This document shows, piece by piece, positions 42,103-51,181 of a stretch of 64,000 nt of DNA. The stretch is taken from contig NZ_WHNP01000014.1 in the NCBI RefSeq assembly GCF_009362735.1, positions 124,300 to 188,299 of the forward strand. The letters are read 5' to 3'. The notes below the pieces were generated by a model. The model did no database searches and was not told the origin of the DNA. It saw nothing but the letters and a program-made list of their open reading frames with translations. A program made the position numbers and the translations under genes. Position 1 is the stretch's first letter. Every line of letters starts with the position of its first letter. This DNA is from Paraburkholderia franconis. Its GTDB lineage: Bacteria > Pseudomonadota > Gammaproteobacteria > Burkholderiales > Burkholderiaceae.

Positions 42103-42596
42103 TCCGCTCCTCTATGCCCCGATGTTCGAGTTGATTCGAATACGTTGAAATGCCGACCCGATGGTCAGCGAATGGCGAGTGTAGCGGACGCATACTACGC
42201 GCGACAAGCGGTTTGAAGGCTTTGAATCTTTGGGAGAAATGCAGCGGAGAACGCGTGCGGAAGCGCCACAATTACAATGCGGCGCGAGCGAAGCATGCGT
42301 TATTAAAGCGATCGATTTGGGATGGGGAAAGTAAAAAGCGCTGTTGGACTAGATCCAACAGCGCTTTTGTATGGGCACTGAGTGCCTCATTGTCTCCTCG
42401 TTCTCCACCTGCAAAATTCGGTGCATCAGAACTGTGTGAAGATTAAACGGGGACTGTTACACGGGCAACTAGCATTTACCCTAGTGGTGCAGCGCCGCAC
42501 AAAATTGGGGCGGGTTCTTGTAGTTTCGCTTCGTTTTCCGCGCAAATGACCTGCTTTATGCGACTGATTTGGATATCGAACCAATTTCACAGCCGC
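42103..42596. other. 494-bp intergenic region between Liv clusters
   Basis: It contains the upstream region of the binding-protein gene starting at 42102, a strong terminator (42333-42368), and an orphan inverted repeat ACTAG-N8-CTAGT (42468-42485) lying between that terminator and the end of the next LivM gene. No protein gene is supported. Confidence 0.5.
42333..42368. terminator. Terminator downstream of the second Liv cluster
   Basis: A 15-bp stem with arm AAAAGCGCTGTTGGA (42334-42348 with 42354-42368) and loop CTAGA, with T runs on both strands. It lies about 230 bp beyond the LivM stop at 42597 and insulates the two clusters. Confidence 0.85.
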
Positions 42597-43571
42597 TCAG
42601 GCCCGCAACGGTTTGAAGCGCTGAACGATCTCGCCGACGATACCGCGCCTGAACGCCAGCACGCAGAGAATGAAGATGATCCCCATCACGATCGTCGCGG
42701 ACTCGCCGAGCGAATGAAACCAGTCGACCCCCGTCACCGACGCAATTGCACCACCGATATCGCCGAGCCGGTCCTCTAGCGCGACGATCAGCGCGGCGCC
42801 CAGCAGCGGCCCGAACAGCGTGCCCATGCCGCCTACCAGCGTCATCAGCACGACGAGTCCCGACATCGTCCAGTACGCGTCGCCGAGCGTTTCGAAGCCG
42901 AGCACCAGCACCTTCAGCGCGCCCGCAAGACCTGCGAGGCCCGCGGACAGAACGAACGCGAGCAACTTGAAGCGGTTAGTGTCATAGCCCAGCGAGATCG
43001 CACGCGGCTCGTTCTCCTTGATCGCGATCAGCACCTGCCCGAACGGCGAATGCACGATGCGCACGATCAGCAGAAACGCCAGCACCATCACGACGAGCAC
43101 GATGAAGTACAGCGTCAGATCCGACGAAAGGCTCAGCGCGCCGAACAGCTTGCCGCGCGGCACGCCTTGCAGGCCGTCTTCGCCGTGCGTGAACGGCGCT
43201 TGCAGGAAGACGAAGTAGACCATCTGCGCAAGCGCGAGCGTCACCATCGCGAAGTAGATGCCCTGCCGGCGAATCGCGAACAGGCCGACGACCAAACCCA
43301 GCAACGTCGCCGCCGCCGTGCCCGCGATCACGCCGAGCTCGGGCGACAGGCCGACCGTCTGGATCGCGTAGCCGGTGATATAGCCGGCCGTCGCCAGGAA
43401 CATTGCATGGCCGAACGACAGCAGGCCCGTATAGCCGATCAGAAGATTGAATGCGGCCGCGAACAGCGCAAAGCACAGCACCTTCATCACGAACACGGGG
43501 TACGCACCGACGAACGGCGCAGCGATGAGCGCGATCAGCAGCAAACTGTAGAGCGCTTTTCTCTGCATCAT
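42597..43571 (-). CDS. LivM-type branched-chain amino acid ABC permease
   Basis: A 324-residue inner-membrane permease with about ten helices. It carries NLLIGYTGLLSFGHAMFLAT near the start and AIKENEPRAISLGYDTNRFK, the conserved LivM loop. The start MMQRKALYS at 43571 overlaps the LivH stop (ATGA); AAGGAAAA precedes it. The frame is open for another 144 codons upstream, but that part lies over LivH and is not coding. Last gene of the second Liv cluster. Confidence 0.94.
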   Translation of the reverse strand: MMQRKALYSLLLIALIAAPFVGAYPVFVMKVLCFALFAAAFNLLIGYTGLLSFGHAMFLATAGYITGYAIQTVGLSPELGVIAGTAAATLLGLVVGLFAIRRQGIYFAMVTLALAQMVYFVFLQAPFTHGEDGLQGVPRGKLFGALSLSSDLTLYFIVLVVMVLAFLLIVRIVHSPFGQVLIAIKENEPRAISLGYDTNRFKLLAFVLSAGLAGLAGALKVLVLGFETLGDAYWTMSGLVVLMTLVGGMGTLFGPLLGAALIVALEDRLGDIGGAIASVTGVDWFHSLGESATIVMGIIFILCVLAFRRGIVGEIVQRFKPLRA

Positions 43572-44452
43572 TTTTCCTTGCCGAAGAGACCTGCCGGACG
43601 CACGAGCAATACGAGCGCCATGATCACGAAGACCACGGTCGCCGACGCTTCCGGATAGAACACGCGCGTGAACCCTTCGATCACACCGAGCAGCAGGCCC
43701 GTGAGGATCGAGCCCATGATCGAGCCCATCCCGCCGATCACGACGACGGCGAACACGGTAATGATCATCGGCTGGCCCATCAGCGGCGAAACCTGGATCA
43801 CGGGCGCGGCGAGCACCCCCGCAAACGCGGCCAGCGCGACGCCGAAGCCGTACGTCAGCGTGACCATCATCGGCACATTCACGCCGAATGCCTCGACGAG
43901 CTTCGGGTTCTCCGTGCCCGCGCGCAGGTACGCGCCGAGGCGCGTCTTCTCGATCACGAACCAGGTCGCGAAGCATACGATCAACGACGCGACGACCACC
44001 CACGCGCGATAGTTCGGCAGGAACATGAAGCCGAGATTGGTTGCGCCCTCAAGCGCCGACGGCACGTCGTACGGCTGCCCCGACGAGCCGTAGATCGAAC
44101 GGAACACGCCTTCGACGACCAGCGTGAGACCGAACGTGAGCAGAAGGCCATAGAGGTGATCGAGCTTGTACAGCCAGCGCAGCATCGAGCGCTCGATCAA
44201 CACGCCGAACAGCCCGACGATCAGCGGCGCAAGGACGAGCATCACCCAGTACGGCAGACTGAAATATGACAGCCCCATCCACGTGAGCATCGCACCTAGC
44301 ATGAACAACGCGCCGTGCGCGAAATTGATCACGTTGAGAAGGCCGAAGATCACCGCCAGTCCCAGACTCAGGATCGCGTAGAACGAACCGTTCACGAGTC
44401 CGAGCAGCAGCTGGCTGAGCATCGCCGGTAGCGGAATGCCAAAGATATCCAT
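43568..44452 (-). CDS. LivH-type branched-chain amino acid ABC permease
   Basis: A 294-residue permease with GLVNGSFYAILSLGLAVIFG at the N-terminus and the conserved loop RAGTENPKLVEAFGVNV. The ATG at 44452 (MDIFGIPLPAML) matches LivH starts; a GTG 11 codons earlier is the alternative, and the ribosome site is weak for both. It is coupled to LivM by a 4-bp overlap and lies 131 bp after the binding-protein gene. Confidence 0.93.
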   Translation of the reverse strand: MDIFGIPLPAMLSQLLLGLVNGSFYAILSLGLAVIFGLLNVINFAHGALFMLGAMLTWMGLSYFSLPYWVMLVLAPLIVGLFGVLIERSMLRWLYKLDHLYGLLLTFGLTLVVEGVFRSIYGSSGQPYDVPSALEGATNLGFMFLPNYRAWVVVASLIVCFATWFVIEKTRLGAYLRAGTENPKLVEAFGVNVPMMVTLTYGFGVALAAFAGVLAAPVIQVSPLMGQPMIITVFAVVVIGGMGSIMGSILTGLLLGVIEGFTRVFYPEASATVVFVIMALVLLVRPAGLFGKEK

Positions 44453-44583
44453 TGAAGCCGTCGTCAAAGTGAAAGCGGCATGCACGCGTCAGGCCCATAA
44501 AAGGCCCGACACGTCCAGCACGCAGAACATCGACGCCTGCTTCGTCTACATGAACGAGACGGGCAGGCGCTCCTCGGCGCCGC

Positions 44584-45798
44584 TTACTTCCACAGTGCGC
44601 AGCGCGTTTCCTGCTTTGTCGTAAAGGCCTGTTCCCCCGGAATCGTGGCGGTGATCCTGTAGTAATCCCACGGCTCTTTCGACTCGGCCGGCGTCTTCAC
44701 CTGCATCAGGTACATGTCGTGGATCATGCTGCCGTCCTGACGGATGTAGCCCTTTGCATAGAAGTCGTCGATCTTCTGCTTCTTCAGCTGCGCCATCACC
44801 TTGTCGGCGTCCGTCGAACCGACCGTCTGCACCGCCTTCAGGTAGGTCATCGTCGCCGAATAGTCGGCCGCCTGCAGGCTCGACGGCATCTTCTTCATCT
44901 TGTCGAAGTAGCGCTGCGCCCACTTGCGCGTGGTCGCGTCCTTGTTCCAGTACCAGCTGTCCGTCAGCACGAGGCCCTGCGTCGTTTCGAGGCCGAGGCT
45001 GTGGATATCGTTGATGAAGATCAGCAGCGCGGCGAGCTTCATCGACTTCGTGATGCCGAATTCCTTCGCGGCCTTGATCGCGTTGATCGTGTCGCCGCCC
45101 GCGTTCGCGAGGCCGAGAATCTGCGCCTTCGACGCTTGCGCCTGCAACAGGAACGACGAGAAGTCCGATGCCGACAGCGGGTGACGCACCGCGCCGAGCA
45201 CCTGGCCGCCATTGGCCTTCACGACGTCGCTGGTCGCCTTTTCGAGCGCCTTGCCGAACGCGTAGTCGGCCGTCAGGAAGTACCAGGTCTTGCCGCCCTG
45301 CTTCGTTACGGCCGAGCCGGTGCCCTTCGCGAGCGCCGTCGTGTCGTACGCATAGTGAATCGTGTACGGCGTGCACTGCTCGTTCGTGAGCGTATCGGCA
45401 CCCGCGCCGATGCTGATGTACGCCTTGTGCTTCTCGGCCGCGACCTGGTTCATCGACAGACCCGTCGCCGAGTTCGTGCCGCCGATCAGCAGGTCGACGC
45501 CATCGCGGTCGAACCATTCACGCGCGCGCGAAGCGGCGATGTCGGCCTTGTTCTGGTGGTCCGCATACACGACCTGGATCGGCTTGCCGTTCACCTTGCC
45601 GCCGAAATCCGCCACTGCCATGCGAATCGCTTCGAGACCGCCCTGCCCGTCGATGTCGGCATAAAGACCCGACATGTCGGTGATGAAACCGATCTTCACT
45701 GCATCATCGGCAGCCCGCGCACTGCCCGTCGTCAATGCGACGCTTGCGGCCGCCGCAAAACAGATTGACGCGAGTCGCGCGAGTGTCTTCCTTTTCAT
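44584..45798 (-). CDS. ABC transporter substrate-binding protein of the second Liv cluster
   Basis: A 404-residue periplasmic binding protein. The signal peptide (1-29) ends ARA before ADDAVKIGFITDMSGLYADI. The start follows GAAGGAGACAG. It is only distantly related to the tandem pair at 39.5-42.1 kb and belongs to the group whose ligands include aromatic and other organic acids, so amino acid transport is not certain. It lies between the ATPase and permease genes. Confidence 0.92.
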   Translation of the reverse strand: MKRKTLARLASICFAAAASVALTTGSARAADDAVKIGFITDMSGLYADIDGQGGLEAIRMAVADFGGKVNGKPIQVVYADHQNKADIAASRAREWFDRDGVDLLIGGTNSATGLSMNQVAAEKHKAYISIGAGADTLTNEQCTPYTIHYAYDTTALAKGTGSAVTKQGGKTWYFLTADYAFGKALEKATSDVVKANGGQVLGAVRHPLSASDFSSFLLQAQASKAQILGLANAGGDTINAIKAAKEFGITKSMKLAALLIFINDIHSLGLETTQGLVLTDSWYWNKDATTRKWAQRYFDKMKKMPSSLQAADYSATMTYLKAVQTVGSTDADKVMAQLKKQKIDDFYAKGYIRQDGSMIHDMYLMQVKTPAESKEPWDYYRITATIPGEQAFTTKQETRCALWK

Positions 45799-45846
45799 TA
45801 CTGTCTCCTTCGTTCTGCGTTGTGGTTGTCAGAGGCAATCAGGTGC

Positions 45847-46602
45847 TTACACCCCGAGCAGATCGTGCAGCACGGGCATTTTGCTTTCGAGCTCCTTGGC
45901 TTCGAAGTGCTCGACGATGCGTCCATGCTCCATAACATAGAAACGATCGGCGAGCGGCGCGGCAAAGCGAAAGTTCTGTTCGACCATGACGATCGTGTAG
46001 CCGCGCGCCTTCAGCGTCACGATCATGCGTGCGAGGGCTTGCACGATCACAGGCGCAAGACCCTCGGAGATTTCATCGAGCAACAGCAGGTTCGCGCCCG
46101 TACGCAGAATGCGCGCGACAGCGAGCATCTGTTGCTCGCCGCCCGACAGACGCGTGCCCTGGCTCATCCGCCGTTCCTGGAGATTGGGAAACATCTGGTA
46201 GATCTCGTCGATCGACATCATCAACGACTTGTCGCCGACGGGCGGCGGCAGCAGCAGATTTTCTTCGCACGACAGGCTCGAAAAAATGCCGCGCTCCTCA
46301 GGGCAATAACCGACGCCGCAATGCGCAATTCGATGCGTCGGCATCGAAATCGTTTCGCGCCCGCCGACGCGGATCGAGCCCGTGCGGCGCCCCGTCAGGC
46401 CCATGATTGCGCGCAGCGTCGTGGTGCGGCCGGCGCCATTGCGGCCGAGCAGCGTGACGACTTCGCTGCGGCTCACGGTCAGATCGACGCCATGCAGAAT
46501 ATGCGATTCGCCGTACCACGCCTGCAAGCCGGCGATTTCCAGCGCCGGTTCGCCGCTCACCGTACTGACTGCCGTGTTTTCCTGTTCGCTCACTGTGCTC
46601 AT
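45847..46602 (-). CDS. LivF-type ABC ATPase with arginine in Walker A
   Basis: A 251-residue LivF-like ATPase. The Walker A reads GRNGAGRT at 53-60, with Arg59 (codon CGC at 46426-46428) where the catalytic lysine is expected. Walker B is LLLLDEISEGLAP, with Ile for the usual Pro. The signature LSGGEQQMLAVARIL and the switch region VMVEQNFRFA are intact. Its start overlaps the LivG stop (ATGA). It probably forms a heterodimer with that intact LivG, with one weakened ATP site. Confidence 0.92.
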   Translation of the reverse strand: MSTVSEQENTAVSTVSGEPALEIAGLQAWYGESHILHGVDLTVSRSEVVTLLGRNGAGRTTTLRAIMGLTGRRTGSIRVGGRETISMPTHRIAHCGVGYCPEERGIFSSLSCEENLLLPPPVGDKSLMMSIDEIYQMFPNLQERRMSQGTRLSGGEQQMLAVARILRTGANLLLLDEISEGLAPVIVQALARMIVTLKARGYTIVMVEQNFRFAAPLADRFYVMEHGRIVEHFEAKELESKMPVLHDLLGV

Positions 46603-47378
46603 GCATGCGCTCCGGCGAGCGCCGCGTCCGCACTGCCCATATAGGCTTGCATGACGAGCGGATTCTTCGAGACTTCCGCGTACGTGCCTTCGGCGAGCAC
46701 CTCGCCGCGTTGCAGGACGGTAATCGTGTCGGAGATGCCGGCAATCACATTCATGTTGTGTTCGACCATCAGGATAGTGCGACCGCTCGATACTTTTTTG
46801 ATCAGCGCAGTCACGCGGTCGACGTCTTCGTGACCCATGCCTTGCGTCGGTTCATCGAGCAGCATCAGTTCAGGTTCCATCGCGAGCGTCGTCGCGATTT
46901 CGAGCGCGCGCTTGCGGCCATACGACAGTTCGACGGTGCGCACATCGGCGAAATCGGTCAGACCGACCTGCGTCAGCAAATCGATTGCGCGATCATCGAG
47001 TTGACTCAACGTGCGCTCGCTCTTCCAGAAATGAAATGCCGTGCCCAGCTGACGCTGCAAGCCGATGCGTACATTCTGCAATGCAGTCAGATGCGGAAAT
47101 ACAGCAGAAATCTGGAATGAACGGATGATGCCGCGGCGCGCGATTTGTGCCGGACGCTCGCCCGTAATGTCGACGCCGTTAAAGACGATCTGACCCGCAG
47201 TGGGCACGAGAAATTTGGTGAGCAGATTGAAGCAGGTGGTCTTGCCCGCACCGTTCGGCCCGATAAGCGCGTGGATAGAACCGCGCTTCACGCGAAGGTT
47301 CACACTGTTGACTGCGGTAAAACCCTTGAACTCACGTGTGAGCCCGCGCGTTTCGAGTATCGTATCGCCGAGAATCAT
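46599..47378 (-). CDS. LivG-type branched-chain amino acid ABC ATPase
   Basis: A 259-residue LivG-like ATPase. Walker A GPNGAGKT lies at 40-47; the signature ELSYGRKRALEIATTLA has the LivG-type SYG form; Walker B is LMLLDEPTQGMGHEDVDR and the switch is LMVEHNMNVI. The ATG at 47378 follows GGAAGGGAAC; an in-frame ATG four codons upstream overlaps that ribosome site. First gene of the second Liv cluster (LivG, LivF, binding protein, LivH, LivM). Confidence 0.94.
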   Translation of the reverse strand: MILGDTILETRGLTREFKGFTAVNSVNLRVKRGSIHALIGPNGAGKTTCFNLLTKFLVPTAGQIVFNGVDITGERPAQIARRGIIRSFQISAVFPHLTALQNVRIGLQRQLGTAFHFWKSERTLSQLDDRAIDLLTQVGLTDFADVRTVELSYGRKRALEIATTLAMEPELMLLDEPTQGMGHEDVDRVTALIKKVSSGRTILMVEHNMNVIAGISDTITVLQRGEVLAEGTYAEVSKNPLVMQAYMGSADAALAGAHA

Positions 47379-47616
47379 GTTCCCTTCCATGCGAAGTAAG
47401 GCGAAGCACTACCGCGTTTTATTTCGCGCGACGATTCGGCGCGACTGTTCATTGGCAAAGACATCCCCGAGCCAATCGTGGCGTGGTGCACCAACGCGGA
47501 CGGTCATCCATGCCGCACCACGCAGCATGGGTGCCATTGTCTCGCCAATGATGCAGCGCAATCATTGGGATTTGCACTTAGTGTTTAATGCGACCTTTGC
47601 CGAATGAAACGTTAAA

Positions 47617-47635
47617 CGTTGCGTGTCATGCAACG
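47617..47635 (-). terminator. Weak terminator overlapping the GMC oxidoreductase stop
   Basis: CGTTGC / GCAACG (47617-47622 with 47630-47635), followed on the - strand by TTTAACGTTTC. The stop codon of the gene (47626-47628) lies in the loop. A short stem makes this a weak call. Confidence 0.35.
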
Positions 47636-49350
47636 GACATCGTAGACGCGGCATGCGTTTCGATCGTGACAGCGTCTCTTCGTGCGCGACGGTCGGCGCG
47701 AATCATGTCGCTCGCGCGCTCCGCAATCATCAATGTCGGCGAGTTCGTGTTGCCCGATGTGATGGTCGGCATCACAGATGCATCCACGATGCGCAGTCCT
47801 TCGACACCCAGCACGCGCAGGCGGCTGTCAACGACTGCGCCCGGGTCATCGGCCGTGCCCATGCGGCACGTGCCGACAGGATGGAAGATGGTCGTGCCGA
47901 CATTGCCCGCCGCGATCTGCAATTCCTCCTCGGTCTGAAACTGGATGCCGGGCAAGATTTCTTCTGGCCTGTATCGCTTCAACGCAGGCGCTGCCGCGAT
48001 ACGGCGCGTCAGACGCAACGCATTGGCGGCCACATGACGGTCGTAATCCGTCGACAGATAATTTGGCGCGATCAACGGTGGCGCATGCGGATCGCGCGAC
48101 TCGATGTGAATGCTGCCGCGCGACGTGGGCCGCAAATGACACACGGATGCCGTGAACGCATTGAAGCGATGAAGCGGCTCACCGAACTTGTCGAGCGAAA
48201 GCGGCTGCACGTGATACTCGAGGTCGGGACGCGTGAGCAGTCTGTCGTCGACATCGGACTTCGCGAACGCACCGAGCTGCGATGGCGACATTGACATCGG
48301 CCCGCTCTGCATCAACAGATACTGCAGGCCGATCATCATCTTGCCCCACCAGTGCGCCGAGGCCGTGTTCAACGTGCGCACGCCGTGCACCTTGTAGGCC
48401 ATGCGCAACTGCAAATGGTCCTGAAGATTTTCGCCGACGCCGCGAAGATCATTCACGACTTCGATGCCCAGATTCTGCAAACGCGCGCCGTTACCGACGC
48501 CCGACAGCTCGAGCAGTTGCGGTGAGTTCACCGCGCCCGAACTCATGACGACTTCTATGCGCGCCTTCGCGAAGTACTCGACATTGTCGCCGCGATAGTC
48601 GACACCGACGCAGCGCTTGCCTTCGAACACGACGCGCTGCGTGTGCGCGCCCGTGATGACGGTGAGATTCGGCCGCTTCATCGCGGGCCGCAAAAACGCC
48701 TTCGACGCATTCCAGCGAATGCCGCGCTTCTGGTTCACATCGAAGTAACCGACGCCCGTGTTGTCGCCGCGATTGAAATCGTCGGTGGCGGGAATGCCCG
48801 TTTCCTGCGCGGCTTCGGCGAACTTCTCCAGGATCTTCCATTTGAGGCGCTGCTTTTCGACGCGCCATTGACCACCCGCGCCGTGAAATTCGTTCGCGCC
48901 GCCGTGGTGATCTTCGCTGCGCCTGAACACGGGCAACACGGCATCCCACGACCACGACGCATCGTTCGTCACTCGCGCCCATTCGTCGTAGTCTTCGCGC
49001 TGACCGCGCATGTAGATCATGCCGTTGATCGACGAGCAGCCGCCCAATACGCGGCCGCGTGGATAGGACAGCGCGCGTCCGTTGAGTCCGGGTTCCGCGC
49101 ACGTTTTATAGAGCCAGTCAGTGCGCGGATTGCCGATGCAATAGAGGTAGCCGACGGGCACATGAATCCAGTGGTAATCGTCTTTGCCGCCTGCCTCGAG
49201 CAGCAGCACTGTGACGTCGGGATCTTCGCTCAGGCGATTGGCAAGCACACAGCCTGCCGTGCCCGCGCCGATAATGATGTAATCGAACTCGCCTTCGAGT
49301 TTTCTTGCACTCGTTGCGCTCGTTGCGCGCGATTCTGCTGTCGTGCTCAC
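47626..49350 (-). CDS. GMC-family FAD oxidoreductase, choline/alcohol dehydrogenase-like
   Basis: A 574-residue flavoprotein oxidising an alcohol. The FAD motif YIIIGAGTAGCVLANRLSED begins at residue 24; GGCSSINGMIYMRGQREDYD and SSGAVNSPQLLELSGVG are the two GMC signatures; the catalytic His region is FHPVGTCRMG and NTNSPTLMIAE closes it. The GTG at 49350 follows AAGGAGACAAGG and is preferred over an ATG ten codons upstream that overlaps the ribosome site. The neighbour mmsA could act on the acid-semialdehyde branch of the same catabolism, but substrate is unknown. Confidence 0.93.
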   Translation of the reverse strand: MSTTAESRATSATSARKLEGEFDYIIIGAGTAGCVLANRLSEDPDVTVLLLEAGGKDDYHWIHVPVGYLYCIGNPRTDWLYKTCAEPGLNGRALSYPRGRVLGGCSSINGMIYMRGQREDYDEWARVTNDASWSWDAVLPVFRRSEDHHGGANEFHGAGGQWRVEKQRLKWKILEKFAEAAQETGIPATDDFNRGDNTGVGYFDVNQKRGIRWNASKAFLRPAMKRPNLTVITGAHTQRVVFEGKRCVGVDYRGDNVEYFAKARIEVVMSSGAVNSPQLLELSGVGNGARLQNLGIEVVNDLRGVGENLQDHLQLRMAYKVHGVRTLNTASAHWWGKMMIGLQYLLMQSGPMSMSPSQLGAFAKSDVDDRLLTRPDLEYHVQPLSLDKFGEPLHRFNAFTASVCHLRPTSRGSIHIESRDPHAPPLIAPNYLSTDYDRHVAANALRLTRRIAAAPALKRYRPEEILPGIQFQTEEELQIAAGNVGTTIFHPVGTCRMGTADDPGAVVDSRLRVLGVEGLRIVDASVMPTITSGNTNSPTLMIAERASDMIRADRRARRDAVTIETHAASTMSVA

Positions 49351-49499
49351 CCTTGTCTCCTTCGCATGGCCACGTTGCATGGCATCTCATTGCGGTTTGG
49401 GCATTCGGTGTGTCTCGTGCTTTCTTCTTCTACATTGCTGCGTGGCATTGCCCTCGAACGAAGGCAATGCCTTTGCTCTGTTATTGCACTGAAGCCGCC

Positions 49500-51023
49500 T
49501 TACTTCGCGACGGGCATCGTGAACTCAGCGCCCTTCGCGATGCTGTCCGGCCAGCGCTGCATCACGCTCTTGTAGCGCGTATAGAAGCGCACGCCTTCTT
49601 CGCCATAGGCATGGTGATCGCCGAACAGCGACCTCTTCCAGCCGCCGAACGAGTGCCACGCCATCGGCACGGGAATCGGCACATTGATGCCGACCATGCC
49701 GATCTGAATCTGCCGCGAAAACGCGCGCGCGACGCCGCCATCCGACGTGAAGCACGACACGCCGTTCGCGAACTCGTTCTTGTTGATCAGCTCGACGGCG
49801 GAAGCGAAATCGGGCACGCGCACGACGCACAACACCGGACCGAAGATCTCTTCGCGATAGATCTTCATATCGGTCTTCACGTCGTCGAACAACGTGCCAC
49901 CAAGGAAGAAGCCCTTCTCGTGACCAGCCACCTGATGACCGCGTCCATCGACGACGAGTTTTGCGCCCGCCTCGATACCCGCATCGATATAACCCGACAC
50001 CTTCTGACGATGCGCCGCCGTGACGAGCGGACCCATCTCGGCTTCGGCTTCCATGCCGTTCATGATCTTCAGCGACTTCACGCGCGGCGTGAGCTTCTCG
50101 ATCAGTTCGTCCGCGATATGGCCGACCGCGACGGCCACCGAAATCGCCATGCAGCGCTCGCCAGCCGAACCATAGGCCGCGCCGATCAGCGCATCGACAG
50201 CTTGATCGAGATCGGCATCCGGCATCACGACGAGGTGATTCTTTGCGCCGCCCAGCGCCTGCACGCGCTTGCCGTGCTTCGTGCCTTCCGTGTAGATGTA
50301 TTCGGCAATCGGCGTCGAGCCCACAAACGACAGCGCGCTCACGTCGGGATGAGCAAGCAGCGCATCGACGGCCACCTTGTCGCCATGCACGACGTTGAAT
50401 ACGCCGTCCGGCAAGCCTGCTTCCTTCAGCAGTTCAGCAAGACGGTTCGACGCCGAAGGATCGCGTTCAGACGGCTTCAGCACGAACGTATTGCCGCACG
50501 CGATCGCGACGGGGAACATCCAGCACGGCACCATCATCGGGAAGTTGAACGGCGTGATGCCCGCGACGACACCCAGCGGCTGACGCAGATTCCAGTTGTC
50601 GATGCCGCCGCCGATCTGATCGGAGAAATCGGTCTTTAGCAGATTCGGAATGCCGCACGCGAATTCGACGATCTCGATGCCGCGCATCACTTCGCCCTTC
50701 GCATCGGAGAACACCTTGCCGTGCTCGCGCGTAATCAGTTCGGCGAGCTCGTCGTGGTGACGGTCGAGCAATTCCTTGAACTTGAAGAGCACACGTGCGC
50801 GCTTGATCGGCGCCGTTTCGCTCCATGCGGGAAACGCGGCTATAGCGGCGGCGACGGCCGCATCCACTTCGGCGACGCTCGCGAGCGGCACGCGCGACGT
50901 CACGTCGCCCGTCGCCGGATTGAATACGTCGCCGAAGCGCTGGCTCGTGCCATCGACGGGACGGCCGTTGATCATATGCGTCAGCGCGCGCGCTTGCGCC
51001 CGGGTCTGGTCGGTCTCGCTCAT
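49500..51023 (-). CDS. mmsA: CoA-acylating methylmalonate-semialdehyde dehydrogenase
   Basis: A 507-residue aldehyde dehydrogenase converting methylmalonate or malonate semialdehyde to propionyl- or acetyl-CoA with CO2 release, in valine, inositol and beta-alanine breakdown. Catalytic Cys291 lies in GSAGERCMAIS. The position of the general-base Glu of ordinary ALDHs is replaced (GGAKNH), which marks the CoA-acylating subfamily. The ATG at 51023 follows CAGGAGACATC. It is divergent from a LysR regulator; the intergenic T-N11-A box suggests control by it. Confidence 0.95.
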   Translation of the reverse strand: MSETDQTRAQARALTHMINGRPVDGTSQRFGDVFNPATGDVTSRVPLASVAEVDAAVAAAIAAFPAWSETAPIKRARVLFKFKELLDRHHDELAELITREHGKVFSDAKGEVMRGIEIVEFACGIPNLLKTDFSDQIGGGIDNWNLRQPLGVVAGITPFNFPMMVPCWMFPVAIACGNTFVLKPSERDPSASNRLAELLKEAGLPDGVFNVVHGDKVAVDALLAHPDVSALSFVGSTPIAEYIYTEGTKHGKRVQALGGAKNHLVVMPDADLDQAVDALIGAAYGSAGERCMAISVAVAVGHIADELIEKLTPRVKSLKIMNGMEAEAEMGPLVTAAHRQKVSGYIDAGIEAGAKLVVDGRGHQVAGHEKGFFLGGTLFDDVKTDMKIYREEIFGPVLCVVRVPDFASAVELINKNEFANGVSCFTSDGGVARAFSRQIQIGMVGINVPIPVPMAWHSFGGWKRSLFGDHHAYGEEGVRFYTRYKSVMQRWPDSIAKGAEFTMPVAK

Positions 51024-51137
51024 GATGTCTCCTGGTCTCATGAAAGTCGTGCTTTTGATAGTCGATGCTGCGATGCAATGAATGCGGCTCGTCACGTCAT
51101 CATCCAAGCGTAATCGGCAAACGCCCTGCGAATCCAA

Positions 51138-51150
51138 TGAGTAATGCTCA
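51138..51150. promoter_or_regulatory. LysR-type T-N11-A box between mmsA and its regulator
   Basis: TGAGTAATGCTCA: inverted GAG/CTC arms within the T-N11-A pattern that LysR-type regulators bind. It lies in the 158-bp divergent region, 32 bp before the LysR gene start. Confidence 0.5.
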
Positions 51151-51181
51151 ACTGCGATATAAGGCGCGTTAATATCAGCGG

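Noticed and set aside
43572..44003. Upstream extension of the LivM frame by 144 codons
   Set aside because: The extension overlaps LivH, is Arg/Asp rich without membrane segments, and the ATGA overlap with a ribosome site marks the real start.
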